A DNA stretch of 21,777 nt from the NCBI GenBank assembly GCA_964600615.1, contig CAZRJK010000020.1, positions 1-21,777 of the forward strand, read 5' to 3'. A program made the position numbers and the translations under genes. Each line of letters begins with the position of its first letter. Within the stretch, counting starts at the first letter, position 1. Shown here in pieces: positions 15,324-21,310 of the stretch. This DNA is from RUG11198 sp964600615. GTDB taxonomy: Bacteria; Bacillota_I; Bacilli_A; RF39; UBA660. The notes under the pieces are model-generated. The model was given only the letters and a program-made list of their open reading frames with translations, had not been told where the DNA came from and ran no database searches.

Positions 15324-15821
15324 ATGAATAAAGCGATTTTAATTGGAAGATTAACAAGAGATCCAGAATTAAGATATACTAGTTCTAATAGAGCAGTATG
15401 CCAATTCACCGTAGCAATAGATAGACCATTTACCAACCAATCAACAGGCCAAAGAGAAGCAGATTTTATAAATGTTGTAGCTTGGGATAAAACAGGAGAA
15501 AATGTTGGTAAATATATGTCTAAAGGAAGATTAATTGCAGTAGAAGGCAGAATACAGACAAGAAATTATGATAATAATGAAGGTAAAAAAGTATATGTCA
15601 CAGAAGTTGTTGCAAGTAACGTTCAATTTCTAGAATCAAAAAATGCAACGCAAAATAATTCTTCATTCAATGATATGCCAGAACCACCAATGGAAAAAAC
15701 ACCATATGATTTTGGAGAAAATAATGAAGAAATACCAAACGAAACAATGAGTACCGAAAAAGACCCATTTGAATCATTTGGTGAACAAATAGAAATAAGT
15801 GACAACGATTTACCATTTTAA
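15324..15821 (+). CDS. ssb: Single-stranded DNA-binding protein
   Basis: SSB coats single-stranded DNA during replication and repair and recruits partner proteins by its C-terminal tip. The 165-residue protein has the OB fold in residues 1-110 (MNKAILIGRLTRDPELRYTS, FINVVAWDKTGENVGKYMSK, then GRLIAVEGRIQTRNYDN). A disordered Asn/Pro/Glu-rich linker follows, then the acidic tip SDNDLPF, close to the canonical DDDIPF. AGGAG precedes the ATG. It lies between rpsF and rpsR, the usual place of the housekeeping copy. Confidence 0.98.
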   Translation: MNKAILIGRLTRDPELRYTSSNRAVCQFTVAIDRPFTNQSTGQREADFINVVAWDKTGENVGKYMSKGRLIAVEGRIQTRNYDNNEGKKVYVTEVVASNVQFLESKNATQNNSSFNDMPEPPMEKTPYDFGENNEEIPNETMSTEKDPFESFGEQIEISDNDLPF

Positions 15822-15842
15822 TTCTAAAAAGGAGGAAATATA

Positions 15843-16058
15843 ATGGCAGAATTTCGTAAAAAAAGAAAGAAAATATGTCACATGTGTGCTGGGAAAACAG
15901 TAGATTATAAAGATATAAATATAATTAGTAAATATATAAGTGAAAATGGAAAAATATTACCAAGAAGATTCACTGGAACTTGTGCTAAACACCAAAGAGA
16001 AGTAGCAAAACAAGTAAAACTAGCAAGATTCATGGGATTTATACCATTTTGTAAATAA
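15843..16058 (+). CDS. rpsR: 30S ribosomal protein S18, zinc-type
   Basis: S18 pairs with S6 on the platform of the small subunit. The 71-residue protein shows VDYKDINIISKYISENGKIL, then PRRFTGTCAKHQREVAKQVK, the complete S18 core. It has CHMC near residues 12-15 and C-A-K-H near 47-50, the cysteine/histidine set of the zinc-binding (C+) form of S18 rather than the cysteine-free form. One extra cysteine sits at the very end (FCK). AAAGGAGG precedes the start. It is the last gene of the operon, followed by a strong terminator. Confidence 0.97.
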   Translation: MAEFRKKRKKICHMCAGKTVDYKDINIISKYISENGKILPRRFTGTCAKHQREVAKQVKLARFMGFIPFCK

Positions 16059-16059
16059 T

Positions 16060-16089
16060 AAGTACCAATAAAAGGTACTTTTTTTTTAT
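16060..16089 (+). terminator. Intrinsic terminator of rpsF-ssb-rpsR
   Basis: AAGTACC (16060-16066) pairs with GGTACTT (16074-16080), followed by a long T run. Confidence 0.88.
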
Positions 16090-16095
16090 TTATAC

Positions 16096-16123
16096 TTGTT
16101 TAAAATAATAGATATGATAAAAT
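16096..16123 (+). promoter_or_regulatory. Promoter of the lipid kinase/dCMP deaminase operon
   Basis: TTGTTT (16096-16101), 16-base spacer, extended -10 TGA-TAAAAT (16115-16123). It overlaps an in-frame upstream ATG of the kinase, which supports the later start. Confidence 0.6.
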
Positions 16124-16146
16124 ATATAAATGAAAGAGGTATTAAT

Positions 16147-17070
16147 ATGAAAAAATGTATCATAATATATAATCCTAATTCAGGTAAAAAAAATATCAAA
16201 CCATATCTAAAAAGAATATTAAGTCTCTTAGAATATCATAAATACGAAACAGAAGTAATACCAACAGAATATAAAGGACACGCTACTGAAATAGTAGAAA
16301 ACATAGAAAAAGCAGACTTAGTAATGTCTTTTGGTGGAGATGGAACTTTTAATGAAGTAATGGCAGGCAATCTAAAACGTGAAAAAAGATTATTATTAAC
16401 TCACATTCCTGTAGGAACCACTAATGATATAGGTTCAATGTTAGGATATAGAAAAAATGTAATAGAAAATGTTAAATTATCTCTAAATGGAGTAGTAAAA
16501 AATTTTGACATAGGATTAATAAATAATCACCCATTTATCTACGTAGCAGGAATAGGAAAATATACCAATCTATCTTATGAAACACCAAGAGACTTAAAAA
16601 AGAAAATAGGACACCTTGCTTATATATTAGAAGCTGTAAAAGAAGTCTTTAAAAAGACAAAACTATACGATATCTCATATGAAATAGATGGAGAAGAATA
16701 TCGAGGCTTATTCTCCTTAGTATTAATATCTAATGCTAATCATATAGGAGGCATACCTAATATTTATAAAGAAGTAAAATTAGACGACAATAAATTTGAA
16801 ATAATATTTAGTACCATAAAAAAGAAAAAAGATATATTTAGATCTCTTTATTTCTTTACCAAATATGACACGTCAAAAGTACCAGGATTCTATTTCTATA
16901 AAACAGATAAAATAAAAATAAAAATAAATAACCCTGAAGACGAAACTTGGTGTATAGATGGGGAAAAACTTGAAAATAATAACAACGATACATACAAAAT
17001 AGAAACTATTAATAGAGTAAAAATACTAGTACCAAAAAAGAATATCAAAAAATTATTTATAAATAATTAG
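16147..17070 (+). CDS. dagK: Diacylglycerol kinase-family lipid kinase (DgkB/YegS-like)
   Basis: This family phosphorylates diacylglycerol or related lipids on the cytoplasmic face of the membrane; in Gram-positive bacteria DgkB recycles diacylglycerol left from lipoteichoic acid synthesis. The 307-residue protein has YNPNSGKK (8-15), the ATP-binding GGDGT (63-67) followed by FNEVMAG, HIPVGTTNDIGSML, GGIPNIYKEVKLDDNKFEII and terminal CIDGEKLE, all family hallmarks. The start at 16147 is preferred over upstream in-frame ATGs because AGAGG (16135-16139) precedes it, the NPNSGK motif is then N-terminal, and the promoter lies inside the longer reading. The dCMP deaminase gene follows after nine bases. 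The exact lipid substrate cannot be told from sequence. Confidence 0.9.
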   Translation: MKKCIIIYNPNSGKKNIKPYLKRILSLLEYHKYETEVIPTEYKGHATEIVENIEKADLVMSFGGDGTFNEVMAGNLKREKRLLLTHIPVGTTNDIGSMLGYRKNVIENVKLSLNGVVKNFDIGLINNHPFIYVAGIGKYTNLSYETPRDLKKKIGHLAYILEAVKEVFKKTKLYDISYEIDGEEYRGLFSLVLISNANHIGGIPNIYKEVKLDDNKFEIIFSTIKKKKDIFRSLYFFTKYDTSKVPGFYFYKTDKIKIKINNPEDETWCIDGEKLENNNNDTYKIETINRVKILVPKKNIKKLFINN

Positions 17071-17079
17071 GAGGCTAAA

Positions 17080-17595
17080 ATGAAAGAAATAAATAAACAA
17101 AGAAACGATTATTTAAGTTGGGATGAATACTTCATGGGAATAGCTATGCTATCTGCTATGAGAAGTAAAGATCCTAATACCCAAGTAGGAGCTTGTATTG
17201 TAAGTAAAACCAATAGAATACTATCAATAGGATATAATGGAACACCAAATGGATTTGAAGACAAATACTTTCCTTGGGATAGAGAAGGAAGTTTCCTAGA
17301 AACAAAGTATCCTTTTGTTTGTCACGCTGAAATGAACGCTATCTCTAATTTTAAAGGAGACAAAAAAGATTTAGAGGGAGCTAAATTATACGTAACATTA
17401 TTTCCTTGTAATGAATGCGCAAAATTAGTAGTTCAAAATGGAATAAAAGAAGTAATATATTTATCAGATAAATATAAAGAAACAGATGGAACAAAAGCTT
17501 CAAAACTAATGTTTACCGCCTGCAAAGTAAAATATACAGAGTTCCCTAAAAAAAACAGAAAAACAGTAACATTAAAATTAGATACCAATAAATAA
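17080..17595 (+). CDS. dCMP deaminase (ComEB-like)
   Basis: dCMP deaminase converts dCMP to dUMP, the precursor for thymidylate. The 171-residue protein shows the zinc site: H82-A-E84 in VCHAEMNAI, and C110/C113 in FPCNECAKL. The DPNTQVGACIVSKTNRILSI and GYNGTPNGF blocks are typical of dCMP rather than cytidine deaminases. Length matches the family. GGAGG lies upstream within the nine-base gap after the lipid kinase, so the two are cotranscribed, although they have no evident shared pathway. The stop codon lies in the loop of a terminator. Confidence 0.94.
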   Translation: MKEINKQRNDYLSWDEYFMGIAMLSAMRSKDPNTQVGACIVSKTNRILSIGYNGTPNGFEDKYFPWDREGSFLETKYPFVCHAEMNAISNFKGDKKDLEGAKLYVTLFPCNECAKLVVQNGIKEVIYLSDKYKETDGTKASKLMFTACKVKYTEFPKKNRKTVTLKLDTNK

Positions 17596-17608
17596 TGGTA
17601 TCTTTTTT
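17581..17608 (+). terminator. Intrinsic terminator after dCMP deaminase
   Basis: GATACCA (17581-17587) pairs with TGGTATC (17596-17602), followed by a T run. The last codons and the stop form the 5' arm and loop. Confidence 0.85.
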
Positions 17609-17644
17609 ATTTAACATCTTATCTGTAAACCACTATTTTTCATA

Positions 17645-17699
17645 TTTACAAACTAAAAAATGCTGTGCTATAATTTAAATATAATACCAAGAGTATTAT
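17645..17699 (+). promoter_or_regulatory. FIST gene promoter and leader hairpin
   Basis: TTTACA (17645-17650), 18-base spacer, extended -10 TGC-TATAAT (17666-17674). Near the 5' end of the transcript ATAATAC (17681-17687) pairs with GTATTAT (17693-17699) around CAAGA, leaving AAAGGAGG free just downstream. A hairpin this close to the 5' end could stabilise the mRNA. Confidence 0.65.
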
Positions 17700-17719
17700 T
17701 AAAATAAAGGAGGCCAGAT

Positions 17720-18883
17720 ATGTTAAAAGCAAAAGTAGGATACAGTAAATTAGAAGATGCATATGAAGCAGGTGTTGAAACTGCTAAAACAGCATCAGAT
17801 GGTTTAAAGCCTAAATTTGGATTATTATTTAATTCTGTAGGATATGACCAAAAAAAGTTTATTGAAGGAGTAAAAACAGTCTTACCAGAAACAGATATAG
17901 TAGGTTGTACAACCTCAGCAGGAATACTAGTTCCTGATGGCTATATGATTGACGAAAAAGGGACTGGAGAACTATTAACTTTTGATGATGAAGATATGGT
18001 AGTAGCCTGCTACGGTATGGCTAAAAAGAAAAGTGCCAGAGAAACTGGTAGAGAAGTTGCTTTAAAAGCCTTAGAAAAAGCAGGATTAGATTATGCACCA
18101 GATTATTTCTTTATGAGTGCTTCACCTGTTGAAGAAGAAGAATACATAAAAGGTATTCAAGACATAATCGGAAGAGTTCCATGTTTTGGAGGAAGTGCTG
18201 CCGATAATACAGTAGAGGGTAAATGGTCAATTTTTTATAACGATACAATCTTTAATGACGGAGTAGTAGCCGCATTCTTCTACACCGGCAAAGAAATAGC
18301 AACAGTATATACTGGAGCTTATAATGAAACAAAAGATATGGGTATTATTACCAAATTAAATGACATAAGAGTATTAGCTGAAATAGATGGCGAACCAGCC
18401 TTAGAAAAATATAAAAATTGGAGAAAACTAAAAGATGAAGACGTAACTGGTGGAAATCTTTTAGTAACCACTATAACCAGTCCATTAGGAATAAAAGACA
18501 GATTAGGAAATCTAGTAGCTATTCGTCACCCAATGAATGGAAATGATGATAAATCAATGAATATTGGAGCTAACTTAGCAGTAGGAACAACTGTAATAAG
18601 AATGGAAGCTACTGTAGATGAATTAATAAATTCTACTGGAAATACTCTAAAAAAACTAAAGAAAAAATGTCCTAATGCTGCAGCATATTTATTAGTTCAC
18701 TGTGGAGGAAGAAGATTAGGTATTGGAGACAGAATGAATGAAGTTTATGAACAACTAAAAAAAGAAGCTGGCGACGTACCATTTATAACAGCCTTCACCT
18801 TCGGAGAATATGGATATACAGAAGATGATCAAACAAACACCACTGGTGGTTTAATGTTGTCATTTACAGCATTTGAGAAATAA
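17720..18883 (+). CDS. Stand-alone FIST-domain protein
   Basis: FIST domains are predicted sensors of small ligands, often fused to signalling domains. This 387-residue protein has FIST N (about residues 30-215: FGLLFNSVGYDQKKFIEGVK, VGCTTSAGI, PCFGGSAADNT) and FIST C (about 230-385: GDRMNEVYEQLKKE, PFITAFTFGEYGYTEDD) and nothing else. With no attached kinase, cyclase or methyl-accepting domain it would act alone or through a partner. It has no signal peptide, so it is cytoplasmic. The best ribosome binding site of the window (AAAGGAGG) and a strong promoter precede it. Its codons are richer in GGA, GCT and GTA and in G/C than the neighbours', suggesting high expression. The domain call is confident; ligand and role are unknown. 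Confidence 0.88.
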   Translation: MLKAKVGYSKLEDAYEAGVETAKTASDGLKPKFGLLFNSVGYDQKKFIEGVKTVLPETDIVGCTTSAGILVPDGYMIDEKGTGELLTFDDEDMVVACYGMAKKKSARETGREVALKALEKAGLDYAPDYFFMSASPVEEEEYIKGIQDIIGRVPCFGGSAADNTVEGKWSIFYNDTIFNDGVVAAFFYTGKEIATVYTGAYNETKDMGIITKLNDIRVLAEIDGEPALEKYKNWRKLKDEDVTGGNLLVTTITSPLGIKDRLGNLVAIRHPMNGNDDKSMNIGANLAVGTTVIRMEATVDELINSTGNTLKKLKKKCPNAAAYLLVHCGGRRLGIGDRMNEVYEQLKKEAGDVPFITAFTFGEYGYTEDDQTNTTGGLMLSFTAFEK

Positions 18884-18889
18884 AAAGGG

Positions 18890-18911
18890 ATTGGTGTAGC
18901 CAATAGCACCA
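18890..18911 (+). other. Mutually exclusive hairpins in the FIST 3' UTR
   Basis: ATTGG (18890-18894) can pair with CCAAT (18900-18904), or TGGTG (18892-18896) with CACCA (18907-18911). The two stems share bases and cannot form together. The segment lies between the FIST stop and the terminator, and no gene was seen in it. Confidence 0.35.
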
Positions 18912-18937
18912 TTAATATATATAAAAAAAGAATAAAA

Positions 18938-18972
18938 AAAGAAACAAATTTTTAAATAATTTGTTTCTTTTT
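18938..18972. terminator. Bidirectional intrinsic terminator between FIST and rhodanese genes
   Basis: A 12-base-pair stem, AAAGAAACAAAT (18938-18949) with ATTTGTTTCTTT (18959-18970), is flanked by A-rich and T-rich tracts and ends both convergent transcripts. Confidence 0.8.
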
Positions 18973-19321
18973 ATTCTTTCCAATTATCCATAGAACCCAA
19001 GTCGTACACATGTTCATAGCCCAAAGCTTTTAATTTTTCATATGCCTCGTTACTTCTAACTCCACTCTTACAATAAACAATAACATAAGTATCAGTATCA
19101 CCAATAACATTCTTAGCACTTTCTTCAGTAATACCATCTACAGTAAGAAGTAATGCTCCATCAATGTGTCCCTCATTATATTCATCACCAGTTCTTACAT
19201 CAACCATAATAGCTTGATTATTAATAATTAGCTCCTTAGCTTTAACATAATTAACCTTATGACCAACAGAACAACCAACTATAAAAATCAAACATAAAAT
19301 TAATAAATATACTTTTCTCAT
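18971..19321 (-). CDS. Rhodanese-domain lipoprotein
   Basis: This 116-residue protein has a lipoprotein signal peptide ending in the lipobox IVGC (C17) and a single rhodanese domain. AIMVDVRTGDEYNEGHIDGA is the domain's first signature, and C84 in CKSGVRS is the active-site cysteine loop. LGYEHVYDLGSMDNW closes the domain. It would sit on the outer face of the membrane and could carry sulfur or handle thiols outside the cell; the substrate is not predictable. GGAGGTAAT precedes the ATG, and a TGA-TAGAAT extended -10 lies upstream. It converges on the FIST gene across a shared terminator. Confidence 0.9.
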   Translation of the reverse strand: MRKVYLLILCLIFIVGCSVGHKVNYVKAKELIINNQAIMVDVRTGDEYNEGHIDGALLLTVDGITEESAKNVIGDTDTYVIVYCKSGVRSNEAYEKLKALGYEHVYDLGSMDNWKE

Positions 19322-19409
19322 ATTACCTCCATAATAATTCTATCACAACAATAAAAAAAAATAAATAATATCTTAATATTTGTCAATATTATAAATAAAG
19401 GAGGTAATT

Positions 19410-19658
19410 ATGACACAAAATATAATTACTTATTATGTACCACAAAATCTAAATATAACTGAAGGAAAAATCTATAATCTATATATAAATAAAATAAAAA
19501 ATTTAGATCTATCAAACATTATAACTCTCCCTAAAGAAGAACAAATAACGATAACTAAAACAGATTTAAATAATATCTTAGATTTATCTAATAACACTGC
19601 TAAACTCTATAACCAAAGCTTAGAAATAGTAAAAAAATTAACCAAAGGAAGGAAATAA
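19410..19658 (+). CDS. Small protein of unknown function
   Basis: This 82-residue protein has no membrane helix, signal peptide or cysteine. It is rich in Asn, Ile and Leu, with a strand-like first half (NIITYYVPQNLNITEGKIYN) and a helical, lysine-tailed second half. I do not recognise a family. A strong AAGGAGG (19398-19404) precedes the ATG, so it is very likely expressed. The stop is one base before the ATG of the DUF1292 gene, with that gene's ribosome binding site inside this one, so the two are an operon and possibly partners. Confidence 0.7.
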   Translation: MTQNIITYYVPQNLNITEGKIYNLYINKIKNLDLSNIITLPKEEQITITKTDLNNILDLSNNTAKLYNQSLEIVKKLTKGRK

Positions 19659-19659
19659 T

Positions 19660-19923
19660 ATGAATAATCTAAAAACAATATCAACAACATTACCAAATGG
19701 AACTAAAGTAAGTTATAATGTAATACTAACATTTAAAAGCATAATATCCGGAAAAAACTATGTAGTATATACAGATAACACTTATGATAACCAAAAAAAA
19801 TTAAGAGTATATGCTGCTAGATACAATGAAGATTTTTTAAATCCCTTCATAGAAGAACCAACAACCAAAGAAGAATGGTTAGAAATAACTAGAGCTATAG
19901 ATAGTGTAATACCAGCAAAATAA
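19660..19923 (+). CDS. DUF1292 family protein (YrzB-like)
   Basis: This 87-residue protein matches DUF1292: TKVSYNVILTFKSIISGKNY followed by VVYTDNTYDNQKKLRVYAAR, then a C-terminal EEWLEITRAIDSVI. The family is small, soluble, widespread in Firmicutes and of unknown function; in Bacillus it lies beside the Holliday junction resolvase homologue yrrK, which is not in this window. It is cotranscribed with the small gene before it. The stop lies just ahead of a terminator. The length is usual. Confidence 0.85.
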   Translation: MNNLKTISTTLPNGTKVSYNVILTFKSIISGKNYVVYTDNTYDNQKKLRVYAARYNEDFLNPFIEEPTTKEEWLEITRAIDSVIPAK

Positions 19924-19945
19924 TATAGAAATATATTATTTTTTT
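19919..19945 (+). terminator. Intrinsic terminator after the DUF1292 gene
   Basis: AATAATATA (19919-19927) pairs with TATATTATT (19932-19940) around a GAAA loop, followed by T5. Confidence 0.75.
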
Positions 19946-19946
19946 A

Positions 19947-19975
19947 TTGAAAAATAACAAATTATATGATATATT
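19947..19975 (+). promoter_or_regulatory. tRNA-Trp promoter
   Basis: TTGAAA (19947-19952), 17-base spacer, extended -10 TGA-TATATT (19967-19975), 17 bases before the tRNA. Confidence 0.7.
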
Positions 19976-19992
19976 ATTAATGACCTTTATTT

Positions 19993-20068
19993 AGGGGTGT
20001 AGTTCAGCTGGTAGAACGTCGGTCTCCAAAACCGAATGTCGTGAGTTCAAGTCTTGCCACCCCTGCCA
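19993..20068 (+). tRNA. tRNA-Trp (anticodon CCA)
   Basis: A complete cloverleaf: acceptor AGGGGTG (19993-19999) with CACCCCT (20058-20064), D stem GTTC/GAAC, anticodon stem TCGGT/ACCGA with loop CTCCAAA holding CCA at 20026-20028, five-base variable loop, T arm with TTCAAGT. The discriminator is G, and the 3' CCA is encoded. CCA reads only UGG, in agreement with UGA being a stop here. Confidence 0.97.
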
Positions 20069-20077
20069 TTGATTATT

Positions 20078-20101
20078 AAGTAGCTTATGCTACTTTTTTA
20101 T
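20078..20101 (+). terminator. Intrinsic terminator after tRNA-Trp
   Basis: AAGTAGC (20078-20084) pairs with GCTACTT (20089-20095) around TTAT, followed by a T run. Confidence 0.85.
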
Positions 20102-20129
20102 TGTTATTAATAAAGGCTTATGATATAAT
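20101..20129 (+). promoter_or_regulatory. Promoter of the 203-residue unknown gene
   Basis: TTGTTA (20101-20106), 17-base spacer, extended -10 TGA-TATAAT (20121-20129). It starts immediately after the tRNA terminator. Confidence 0.68.
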
Positions 20130-20157
20130 ATGTAGTCAATAAAGGAAGAGATTTAAT

Positions 20158-20769
20158 ATGAAAGAAGAGTTTTTAAGCAATTTAAGAACAGAAATAAAAA
20201 AAGAACTAAGTGGACTACAAGAATATAATGAGCGAGCAAGATTAAGTCAGCAAAGGGTAAAAGAAAATTCTATAAAAGGATTCAAATTAAATGATGGTTC
20301 TCTTTTAGAAAAAAATAAAGACCAAATAATAATAGAAACATATAAAAAACATATTGGTGAAATTAATGAAGAAGATACCAATAAAATATATTATTATGTG
20401 GGTACATTTAAAGATATATTAGAAGAAATAAGAGACTATGATAGTTCAAAAATAGATGAATATTATATTTCTTATATAGGTGATGATGATTATATTTCTA
20501 AATTAGTTTCAAGAGATGATCCTGAGGCTGAATATAGAGTTTATGCTAATATAGAGGGACTTTATTCATATAGACTAAATCTTGACGATGCCGACGAATT
20601 TGAAAAAACACATATTGTAATATATGATGAGAAAGCCAACAAGTATCAATCAAGTTCATGGTGGAGAATGTGCAACATTACGGAAGATTTTGTCATAACT
20701 TCATTTAAAGAAGGCCAAAAAAAAGCCAAAAGTTTAATCTTAAAAAAATATAATACAAACAGACAATAA
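20158..20769 (+). CDS. Protein of unknown function
   Basis: This 203-residue soluble, acidic protein has a helical N-terminus (residues 1-37, charged, possibly coiled) and a centre rich in Asp, Tyr and Ile (KIDEYYISYIGDDDYISKLV). An aromatic patch (SSSWWRMCNI) and a lysine-rich end follow. It has no membrane helix, signal peptide or recognisable catalytic motif. I do not recognise it. A GGAAGAG ribosome binding site and its own promoter support expression. It lies directly after tRNA-Trp, a frequent integration site, and its transcript ends with the conserved 3' element at 20800-20829 and a terminator. Confidence 0.65.
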   Translation: MKEEFLSNLRTEIKKELSGLQEYNERARLSQQRVKENSIKGFKLNDGSLLEKNKDQIIIETYKKHIGEINEEDTNKIYYYVGTFKDILEEIRDYDSSKIDEYYISYIGDDDYISKLVSRDDPEAEYRVYANIEGLYSYRLNLDDADEFEKTHIVIYDEKANKYQSSSWWRMCNITEDFVITSFKEGQKKAKSLILKKYNTNRQ

Positions 20770-20799
20770 TTTATTAATAGCAGTTGAATGGTATGAAAG

Positions 20800-20829
20800 T
20801 AGTTTCACAACCGGTAACTACAGGTGCCA
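20800..20829 (+). repeat. Conserved 30-base pre-terminator element, copy 1
   Basis: This matches copy 2 (21270-21299) at 28 of 30 positions without gaps. It starts TAGTTTCA, has the core AACCGGTAACTAC and ends GGTGCCA. GTAGTT (20799-20804) pairs with AACTAC (20816-20821), holding the self-complementary ACCGGT in the loop. A terminator begins 12 bases on. It lies downstream of the 203-residue unknown gene. I do not recognise it as any known RNA class. Confidence 0.75.
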
Positions 20830-20841
20830 GTAGATTATTTG

Positions 20842-20868
20842 CTCTAACTTTTATAGTTAGAGTTTTTT
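20842..20868 (+). terminator. Intrinsic terminator after element copy 1
   Basis: CTCTAACT (20842-20849) pairs with AGTTAGAG (20855-20862), then T6. Compared with the terminator of copy 2, the inner CTAACT/AGTTAG is kept and one outer pair differs on both sides (T843-A861 here, A-T there). Confidence 0.85.
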
Positions 20869-20886
20869 ATATTGCATAAAATAATA

Positions 20887-20915
20887 TTTACAAAAATATA
20901 TAGTCATGGTATTAT
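20887..20915 (+). promoter_or_regulatory. Promoter of the zinc-ribbon gene
   Basis: TTTACA (20887-20892), 17-base spacer, extended -10 TGG-TATTAT (20907-20915). Confidence 0.62.
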
Positions 20916-20945
20916 ATAAATCATTACACGAAAGGAGTAATTATT

Positions 20946-21257
20946 GTGGCATTAATAAAATGTAAAGAATGTGGAAAAGAAATAAGTGACAAAGCAGTTG
21001 CATGCCCTAACTGTGGTTACCCTCTTAAGCACCCAGTTCCTAATTATGCTGATATAAAGCTCGGCTATGATATATATTTAAATGATACATATTATGATGA
21101 AAAAAACAACAGATATATAAGTGAATTTGAATATTTAGAAGCTAAAGAAAGAGCTGAAAAGGAATTTATGCAAGCATATGAAGAAGGCTATACACGCAAA
21201 AAAAAAAAATATAATCTATTAAAGATTGAACAGTGGTATATTGCTTATAGCAACTGA
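20946..21257 (+). CDS. Zinc-ribbon protein of unknown function
   Basis: This 103-residue protein opens with a zinc ribbon: C6-x2-C9 and C20-x2-C23 in KCKECGKEISDKAVACPNCG. A charged, Tyr- and Glu-rich helical region follows, containing the tracts YADIKLGYDIYLNDTYYDE and YLEAKERAEKEFMQAYEEGY. Zinc ribbons of this kind usually cap membrane or regulatory proteins, but no membrane helix is present. The start is GTG at 20946 with AAAGGAG upstream; no ATG fits. A run of 12 A (21198-21209) encodes four lysines and could cause slippage. It ends in TGA, rare here. It lies between the two copies of the conserved element. Confidence 0.72.
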   Translation: MALIKCKECGKEISDKAVACPNCGYPLKHPVPNYADIKLGYDIYLNDTYYDEKNNRYISEFEYLEAKERAEKEFMQAYEEGYTRKKKKYNLLKIEQWYIAYSN

Positions 21258-21269
21258 TTAATTTATATT

Positions 21270-21299
21270 TAGTTTCAAAACCGGTAACTACTGGTGCCA
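21270..21299 (+). repeat. Conserved 30-base pre-terminator element, copy 2
   Basis: This differs from copy 1 only at 21278 (A for C) and 21292 (T for A). TAGTT (21270-21274) pairs with AACTA (21286-21290), keeping the ACCGGT loop. A terminator stem begins 12 bases later. It lies 12 bases after the stop of the zinc-ribbon gene. The two copies are 470 bases apart. Confidence 0.75.
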
Positions 21300-21310
21300 T
21301 TATGAATATT

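Noticed and set aside
15089..15436. Minus-strand frame across rpsF and ssb
   Set aside because: It runs antisense to two certain genes and their ribosome binding site, and has no features of its own.
20800..20829. Known small ribozyme (pistol, twister, hammerhead)
   Set aside because: The final GGTGCCA recalls the pistol GGUGCAA, but the other conserved pistol segments and the pseudoknot partner are missing; twister and hammerhead cores are also absent.
20800..20862. Integron attC site
   Set aside because: The stems CTCTAAC/GTTAGAG approach the attC core boxes but miss the required end bases, are followed by a T run as in a terminator, and no integron integrase is in view.
20800..21299. CRISPR array or type III toxin-antitoxin (ToxI) repeats
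   Set aside because: Only two copies 470 bases apart, with a gene between, no regular spacing and no cas or toxN-like gene.
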